From positions 124,001 through 188,000 of the forward strand of contig DASXML010000056.1 in NCBI GenBank assembly GCA_036495715.1: 64,000 nucleotides of DNA, given 5' to 3'. Shown one piece after another: positions 59,033 to 64,000 of this stretch. The translations under genes were made by a program, and so were the position numbers. The number at the start of each line of letters is the position of its first letter. The stretch's first letter is position 1. The notes under the pieces were generated by a model that was not told where the DNA came from, ran no database searches, and saw nothing but the letters and a program-made list of their open reading frames with translations. The stretch is from Scandinavium sp036495715 (GTDB lineage Bacteria; Pseudomonadota; Gammaproteobacteria; Enterobacterales; Enterobacteriaceae).

Positions 59033-59101
59033 ATGATTCGCATCAGCCGCATGACAACAATTATTACCACCACCATTACCACAGGTATCGGTGCGGGCTG
59101 A
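59033..59101 (+). CDS. thrL: thr operon leader peptide ThrL
   Basis: A 22-aa leader peptide MIRISRMTTIITTTITTGIG plus AG, with seven threonine and six isoleucine codons. Ribosome stalling at these when charged tRNAs are scarce prevents the downstream terminator from forming. It ends in TTG..GAG like the E. coli peptide but starts MIRISRM rather than MKRIS. Confidence 0.92.
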   Translation: MIRISRMTTIITTTITTGIGAG

Positions 59102-59120
59102 CGCGTACAGGAAAAAAGAA

Positions 59121-59155
59121 AAAAGCCCGCACCTGAACAGTGCGGGCTTTTTTTT
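59121..59155 (+). terminator. thr attenuator
   Basis: AGCCCGCA and TGCGGGCT arms (59124-59131, 59141-59148) followed by eight T residues, 20 bp after thrL and 27 bp before thrA. This is the rho-independent attenuator. Confidence 0.95.
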
Positions 59156-59181
59156 CGACCAAAGGTAACGAGGTAACAACC

Positions 59182-61644
59182 ATGCGAGTCTTGAAGTTCG
59201 GCGGTACATCAGTGGCAAATGCAGAACGTTTTCTGCGGGTTGCCGATATTCTGGAAAGCAATGCCAGGCAGGGGCAGGTAGCAACCGTGCTCTCTGCCCC
59301 TGCTAAAATCACCAACCATCTGGTTGCGATGATTGAGAAAACCATCGGCGGCCAGGATGCACTGCCGAATATCGCCGATGCCGAACGTATTTTCACCGAA
59401 CTGCTTCAGGGGCTGGCTGAACTTCAGCCTGGTTTTCCTCACGCTCAACTCAAAACCTTTGTTGAACAAGAATTTGCGCAGATTAAGCATGTTTTGCATG
59501 GTGCAAGCCTGTTAGGCCAATGCCCGGACGGTGTTAACGCTTCCCTGATTTGTCGTGGCGAGAAGCTGTCGGTTGCCATCATGGCGGGCCTGCTTGAAGC
59601 TCGGGGCCATAACGTCAGCGTCATTGATCCCGTTGAGAAACTACTGGCCGTCGGCCATTACCTCGAATCTACCGTTGATATTGCAGAGTCCACTCGTCGC
59701 ATTGCCGCGAGCCACATTCCATCAGACCACATGGTGTTGATGGCCGGTTTTACTGCCGGTAATGACAGAGGCGAGCTTGTGGTGCTGGGGCGTAACGGTT
59801 CCGACTATTCTGCCGCCGTGCTGGCCGCTTGTCTGCGTGCTGATTGCTGTGAAATCTGGACCGATGTCGATGGGGTTTATACCTGTGACCCGCGCCAGGT
59901 GCCGGATGCGCGCTTGTTAAAATCGATGTCGTATCAGGAAGCGATGGAGCTTTCCTATTTCGGCGCCAAAGTGCTGCACCCGCGCACCATCGCTCCTATC
60001 GCGCAATTCCAGATCCCCTGTCTGATAAAAAACACCGGCAATCCGCAGGCGCCGGGCACGTTAATCGGTGCCAGCCACAACGAAGACGGTCTGGCGGTAA
60101 AAGGCATTTCCAATCTTAATAATATGGCGATGTTCAACGTCTCCGGGCCGGGAATGAAAGGCATGGTCGGCATGGCGGCGCGCGTATTCGCCACCATGTC
60201 TCGTGCCGGAATTTCGGTGGTGCTGATAACCCAATCGTCTTCCGAATACAGCATCAGTTTCTGCGTGCCGCAAAGCGACTGTGTCCGGGCGAAACGGGCA
60301 ATGGAAGATGAATTCTATCTGGAGCTGAAAGAAGGGCTGCTGGAACCGCTGTCAATCATGGAGCGCCTGGCGATCATCTCCGTCGTCGGCGACGGAATGC
60401 GCACGCTGCGTGGCATTTCGGCGAAATTTTTTGCAGCACTTGCCCGCGCCAATATCAACATCGTGGCGATTGCCCAGGGCTCGTCAGAACGTTCGATTTC
60501 CGTCGTGGTGAACAACGACGACGCCACCACCGGCGTGCGCGTTACCCATCAGATGCTGTTCAATACCGATCAGGTGATTGAAGTGTTTGTGATTGGCGTC
60601 GGCGGCGTCGGCGGGGCGCTGCTGGAACAGCTTAAGCGTCAGCAAACCTGGCTCAAAAATAAACATATCGATCTGCGCGTGTGCGGCGTGGCGAATTCAC
60701 GCGCATTGCTGACCAACGTGCATGGTCTCAGCCTTGAGGACTGGAAAAGCGAGCTGGCAGAAGCCAAAGAGCCGTTCAACCTGGGCCGCTTAATCCGTCT
60801 GGCGAAAGAATACCACCTGCTGAACCCGGTGATCGTCGACTGTACGTCCAATCAGGCGGTGGCGGATCAGTACGCCGATTTCCTGCGCGAAGGTTTTCAC
60901 GTGGTGACGCCGAATAAAAAGGCGAACACCTCATCGATGAACTACTATCACGAGCTGCGCCAGGCGGCGGCGGGTTCGCGTCGTAAATTCCTGTACGACA
61001 CCAACGTTGGTGCGGGTTTGCCGGTCATTGAAAACCTGCAAAACCTGCTGAACGCAGGCGATGAATTGCAGAAATTCTCCGGTATTCTTTCAGGCTCCTT
61101 ATCGTTTATTTTCGGTAAGCTGGACGAGGGTATGAGCCTGTCGCAGGCGACCGGCATTGCGCGTGAAATGGGCTACACCGAGCCGGATCCGCGTGACGAT
61201 CTTTCAGGTATGGACGTGGCGCGTAAGCTACTGATCCTCGCCCGTGAAACCGGGCGTCATCTGGAATTGAGCGATATCGTGGTGGAATCCGTTCTGCCAA
61301 ATCACTTTGACGACAGCGGTGATACCGAAAGCTTTATGGCGCGTCTGCCGCAGCTTGATGATGAATTTGCCGCGCGTATTGCCAAAGCCCGCGACGAAGG
61401 CAAAGTGCTGCGTTACGTCGGTAACATCGAAGACGACGGCGTGTGTCGCGTAAAAATTGCCGAAGTGGATGGTAACGATCCGTTGTTCAAAGTGAAAAAC
61501 GGCGAGAACGCGCTGGCTTTCTATAGCCACTATTATCAGCCGCTGCCGCTGGTCCTGCGCGGTTACGGCGCAGGCAATGATGTAACAGCCGCAGGCGTGT
61601 TTGCCGACTTGCTGCGCACCCTGTCCTGGAAGTTAGGAGTTTAA
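59182..61644 (+). CDS. thrA: Bifunctional aspartokinase I/homoserine dehydrogenase I (ThrA)
   Basis: An 820-aa fusion enzyme, the length of E. coli ThrA, catalysing the first and third steps from aspartate to threonine. The aspartokinase domain (about 1-250) begins VLKFGGTSVAN. Two ACT-containing regulatory segments (about 300-460) bind threonine. The homoserine dehydrogenase domain (about 465-820) has VFVIGVGGVGGALLEQL (NAD(P) site) and TNVGAGLPVI. ATG 59182 follows the attenuator with GAGGT upstream. Confidence 0.97.
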   Translation: MRVLKFGGTSVANAERFLRVADILESNARQGQVATVLSAPAKITNHLVAMIEKTIGGQDALPNIADAERIFTELLQGLAELQPGFPHAQLKTFVEQEFAQIKHVLHGASLLGQCPDGVNASLICRGEKLSVAIMAGLLEARGHNVSVIDPVEKLLAVGHYLESTVDIAESTRRIAASHIPSDHMVLMAGFTAGNDRGELVVLGRNGSDYSAAVLAACLRADCCEIWTDVDGVYTCDPRQVPDARLLKSMSYQEAMELSYFGAKVLHPRTIAPIAQFQIPCLIKNTGNPQAPGTLIGASHNEDGLAVKGISNLNNMAMFNVSGPGMKGMVGMAARVFATMSRAGISVVLITQSSSEYSISFCVPQSDCVRAKRAMEDEFYLELKEGLLEPLSIMERLAIISVVGDGMRTLRGISAKFFAALARANINIVAIAQGSSERSISVVVNNDDATTGVRVTHQMLFNTDQVIEVFVIGVGGVGGALLEQLKRQQTWLKNKHIDLRVCGVANSRALLTNVHGLSLEDWKSELAEAKEPFNLGRLIRLAKEYHLLNPVIVDCTSNQAVADQYADFLREGFHVVTPNKKANTSSMNYYHELRQAAAGSRRKFLYDTNVGAGLPVIENLQNLLNAGDELQKFSGILSGSLSFIFGKLDEGMSLSQATGIAREMGYTEPDPRDDLSGMDVARKLLILARETGRHLELSDIVVESVLPNHFDDSGDTESFMARLPQLDDEFAARIAKARDEGKVLRYVGNIEDDGVCRVKIAEVDGNDPLFKVKNGENALAFYSHYYQPLPLVLRGYGAGNDVTAAGVFADLLRTLSWKLGV

Positions 61645-61645
61645 G

Positions 61646-62575
61646 ATGGTTAAGGTCTATGCCCCGGCCTCTAGCGCCAATATGAGCGTTGGGTTTGATG
61701 TGCTCGGCGCGGCAGTTGCGCCGGTAGACGGCACGCTGCTGGGCGATAACGTGGAAGTGGTGGCGGCTGATACGTTCAGCCTGAAAAACGTCGGCCATTT
61801 TGCCAGCAAGCTGCCGACTGAGCCGCGCGAAAACATTGTTTACCAGTGCTGGGAACGCTTCTGCCAGGAAATTGGCAAAACGGTTCCGGTGGCGATGACG
61901 CTCGAAAAGAACATGCCGATTGGTTCTGGGCTGGGTTCCAGCGCCTGTTCGGTGGTTGCGGCTTTGGTGGCGATGAACGAATACTGTGGTAAACCGTTGA
62001 ATGACAGCAAAATGCTGTCATTGATGGGCGAGCTGGAAGGGCGCATCTCCGGTAGCGTGCATTACGATAACGTCGCGCCGTGTTTCCTCGGCGGCATCCA
62101 GTTGATGCTGGAAGAAAACGGTATTATCAGTCAGCAAATTCCGGCCTTTGATGAGTGGCTGTGGGTGCTGGCGTATCCGGGTATAAAGGTTTCTACCGCC
62201 GAAGCGCGCGCTATCTTACCGGCGCAGTATCGTCGTCAGGACTGTATCGCGCACGGTCGCCATCTGGCTGGATTTATTCATGCCTGCTATAGCCGCCAGC
62301 CAGAGCTTGCGGCCAAGCTGATGAAAGATGTGATTGCGGAACCGTATCGCACCAAGCTGCTGCCGGGCTTTGGCGAAGCGCGTCAGGCCGTCGCCGAAAT
62401 TGGCGCGCTGGCGAGTGGTATTTCGGGTTCTGGCCCGACCATGTTCGCTCTGTGCGATAACCCGGAAACCGCACAACGAGTCGCAGACTGGCTCAGTAAA
62501 CACTATCTGCAAAATCAGGAAGGCTTCGTTCATATTTGCCGGCTGGACACGGCGGGCGCTCGCGTAGTGGGATAA
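61646..62575 (+). CDS. thrB: Homoserine kinase ThrB
   Basis: A 309-aa GHMP kinase (E. coli 310 aa) phosphorylating homoserine. The N-terminal PASSANMSVGFDVLG and the ATP-binding PIGSGLGSSACSVVAAL are family motifs, and GISGSGPTMFAL is the third GHMP motif. It starts 1 bp after the thrA stop. Confidence 0.97.
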   Translation: MVKVYAPASSANMSVGFDVLGAAVAPVDGTLLGDNVEVVAADTFSLKNVGHFASKLPTEPRENIVYQCWERFCQEIGKTVPVAMTLEKNMPIGSGLGSSACSVVAALVAMNEYCGKPLNDSKMLSLMGELEGRISGSVHYDNVAPCFLGGIQLMLEENGIISQQIPAFDEWLWVLAYPGIKVSTAEARAILPAQYRRQDCIAHGRHLAGFIHACYSRQPELAAKLMKDVIAEPYRTKLLPGFGEARQAVAEIGALASGISGSGPTMFALCDNPETAQRVADWLSKHYLQNQEGFVHICRLDTAGARVVG

Positions 62576-62578
62576 CCG

Positions 62579-63865
62579 ATGAAACTGTATAACTTAAAAG
62601 ATCATAATGAACAGGTCAGCTTCGCGCAGGCCATCACGCAAGGTTTGGGCAAAAATCAGGGGCTGTTTTTTCCGCATGACCTGCCGGAATTTAGCCTGAC
62701 GGAAATCGACGAACTGCTGAAACTGGATTTCGTCACCCGCAGCGCTAAAATTTTGTCGGCGTTTATCGGCGATGAAATTGCACCGCAGGAGCTGGAATCA
62801 CGCGTTCGCGCGGCGTTTGCTTTCCCGGCACCGGTCAAACCCGTGCAGGACGACGTGGGCTGCCTGGAACTGTTCCATGGCCCAACGCTGGCGTTTAAAG
62901 ATTTCGGTGGCCGTTTCATGGCGCAAATGCTGACGCTGATCAGCGGCGATAAGCCCGTCACCATTCTGACCGCAACTTCCGGTGATACCGGTGCGGCGGT
63001 CGCGCATGCGTTTTACGGTTTGAAGAACGTTCGCGTGGTTATCCTCTATCCGAACGGCAAAATCAGCCCGTTGCAGGAAAAACTGTTCTGTACCCTCGGG
63101 GGCAATATTGAAACCGTGGCTATCGATGGTGACTTTGACGCTTGTCAGGCGCTGGTCAAGCAGGCGTTTGATGATGAAGAACTGAAAGTGGCGCTGGGCC
63201 TGAACTCCGCCAACTCTATCAACATCAGCCGTCTGCTGGCGCAGATTTGTTATTACTTCGAAGCGGTGGCGCAGCTGCCACAAGAAGCGCGTAATCAACT
63301 GGTGATTTCCGTGCCAAGCGGCAACTTTGGTGATTTAACGGCGGGTCTGCTGGCGAAATCTCTCGGCCTGCCGGTGAAGCGTTTTATCGCTGCGACCAAT
63401 GCCAACGACACCGTGCCGCGTTTCTTGCAGGAAGGCAGCTGGAAACCGAAATCGACGCAGGCGACGCTCTCTAACGCGATGGATGTCAGCCAGCCAAACA
63501 ACTGGCCGCGCGTGGAAGAACTGTTCCGCCGCAAAGTGTGGCGTCTTAACGAGCTGGGCTACGCGGCGGTGGATGATGACACCACCAAAGCGACCATGCG
63601 CGAGTTGCAGGAAATCGGCTATACCTCTGAACCTCACGCGGCGGTGGCTTACCGTGCGTTGCGCGATCAGCTCAATCCAGGCGAGTACGGCCTGTTCCTT
63701 GGCACCGCGCACCCGGCAAAATTCAAGGAAAGCGTAGAAGTGATTCTGGACACCGAACTGTCTCTGCCAAAAGAGCTGGCCGACCGCGCAGATCTGCCGC
63801 TGCTGTCGGAACATCTGCCAGCCGATTTTGCTGCCTTACGTAAGCTGATGATGGAAAAGGCATAA
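62579..63865 (+). CDS. thrC: Threonine synthase ThrC
   Basis: A 428-aa PLP enzyme, equal in length to E. coli ThrC, converting phosphohomoserine to threonine. The PLP lysine is in GPTLAFKDFGGRFM. TATSGDTGAAVAHAF and SVPSGNFGDLTAG form the phosphate and cofactor contacts. It starts 3 bp after thrB and ends the operon before a strong terminator. Confidence 0.97.
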   Translation: MKLYNLKDHNEQVSFAQAITQGLGKNQGLFFPHDLPEFSLTEIDELLKLDFVTRSAKILSAFIGDEIAPQELESRVRAAFAFPAPVKPVQDDVGCLELFHGPTLAFKDFGGRFMAQMLTLISGDKPVTILTATSGDTGAAVAHAFYGLKNVRVVILYPNGKISPLQEKLFCTLGGNIETVAIDGDFDACQALVKQAFDDEELKVALGLNSANSINISRLLAQICYYFEAVAQLPQEARNQLVISVPSGNFGDLTAGLLAKSLGLPVKRFIAATNANDTVPRFLQEGSWKPKSTQATLSNAMDVSQPNNWPRVEELFRRKVWRLNELGYAAVDDDTTKATMRELQEIGYTSEPHAAVAYRALRDQLNPGEYGLFLGTAHPAKFKESVEVILDTELSLPKELADRADLPLLSEHLPADFAALRKLMMEKA

Positions 63866-63885
63866 CGTCGTCTTTCCGTTGACAA

Positions 63886-63922
63886 AGAGCCGGGCGGCAT
63901 TGCTGAAGCCCGGCTTTTTTTA
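63886..63922 (+). terminator. thr operon terminator
   Basis: AGCCGGGC (63888-63895) and GCCCGGCT (63908-63915) followed by a run of T. The remaining 78 bp to the window end show no gene. Confidence 0.92.
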
Positions 63923-64000
63923 TGTCTGAAATGTGGAGATAAAAAGGAGAGAATCAGCAGGAATTAAGGACGAATTCCCAATAAATGCGGGCACTTAGAG

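Noticed and set aside
63923..64000. Possible start or end of yaaA/yaaX after thrC
   Set aside because: The last 78 bp show no sequence I can match to either gene.

Overview
The window is a chromosomal segment of a member of the Enterobacteriaceae. From about 10.8 kb to the right end its gene order and protein sequences follow the E. coli/Salmonella 99-100 min region almost gene for gene: opgB-yjjA-dnaC-dnaT-yjjB-yjjP, yjjQ-bglJ, fhuF, yjjZ, three leucine tRNAs, rsmC/holD-rimI-yjjG-prfC-osmY-ytjA-yjjU-yjjV, yjjW-yjjI, deoCABD, yjjJ, lplA-ytjB, serB-radA-nadR, ettA, slt-trpR, yjjX/gpmB, rob, creA, arcA, yjtD, thrLABC. Several differences from E. coli (pobA, a diguanylate cyclase beside fhuF, a CNT transporter before deo, an extra msrB, no creBCD) suggest an Enterobacter/Lelliottia/Citrobacter-like genus, but the genus cannot be fixed from the sequence alone.

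Region by region. 1-4.4 kb: the end of a catabolic operon (RidA, sodium:solute symporter, KDGal kinase, KDPGal aldolase) facing a convergent RpiR regulator. 4.5-6.2 kb: the serine chemoreceptor tsr behind a sigma-28 promoter. 6.2-8.8 kb: an AT-rich accessory island on the minus strand with an orphan Hcp (T6SS tube) gene, a tightly coupled small two-helix membrane protein and an unrecognised 230-aa protein with two hydrophobic segments, plus a small membrane-protein gene broken by one amber codon. 8.8-10.8 kb: a DUF1345 membrane protein and a DHFR/RibD-like reductase, flanked by two fragments of the same unknown gene. 10.8-16.4 kb: osmoregulated glucan modification, primosome loading (dnaT-dnaC) and the split succinate exporter yjjPB. 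16.7-22.6 kb: 4-hydroxybenzoate hydroxylase with an AraC regulator, yjjQ-bglJ, a YbaK-like deacylase and a lone PTS EIIC with a striking palindrome upstream. 22.6-25.1 kb: Fur-boxed fhuF and yjjZ around a diguanylate cyclase. 25.1-30.1 kb: tRNA-Leu(CAG) x3 and translation/replication genes. 30.4-33.3 kb: osmY, ytjA, yjjU, yjjV. 33.4-41.7 kb: nucleoside uptake and deoxyribonucleoside breakdown, with the yjjI/yjjW glycyl-radical pair divergent from deoC. 41.8-49.7 kb: the HipA-like yjjJ, lipoate ligase, a zinc-less MsrB, serine and NAD metabolism. 49.7-58.8 kb: ettA, slt, trpR, yjjX, gpmB, rob, creA, arcA, yjjY, yjtD. 58.9-63.9 kb: the attenuated threonine operon.

The working themes are nucleoside scavenging (CNT transporter, deoCABD), Fur/ArcA/FNR-linked metal and redox control, translation factors, and carbon-acid catabolism. 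Three ERIC-type repeats, REP-like hairpins and many strong terminators punctuate the conserved part. The accessory islands at 1-10.8 kb and 16.7-22.6 kb hold most of what is unusual. The best candidate for an undescribed system is the three-gene hcp module at 6.57-7.95 kb.
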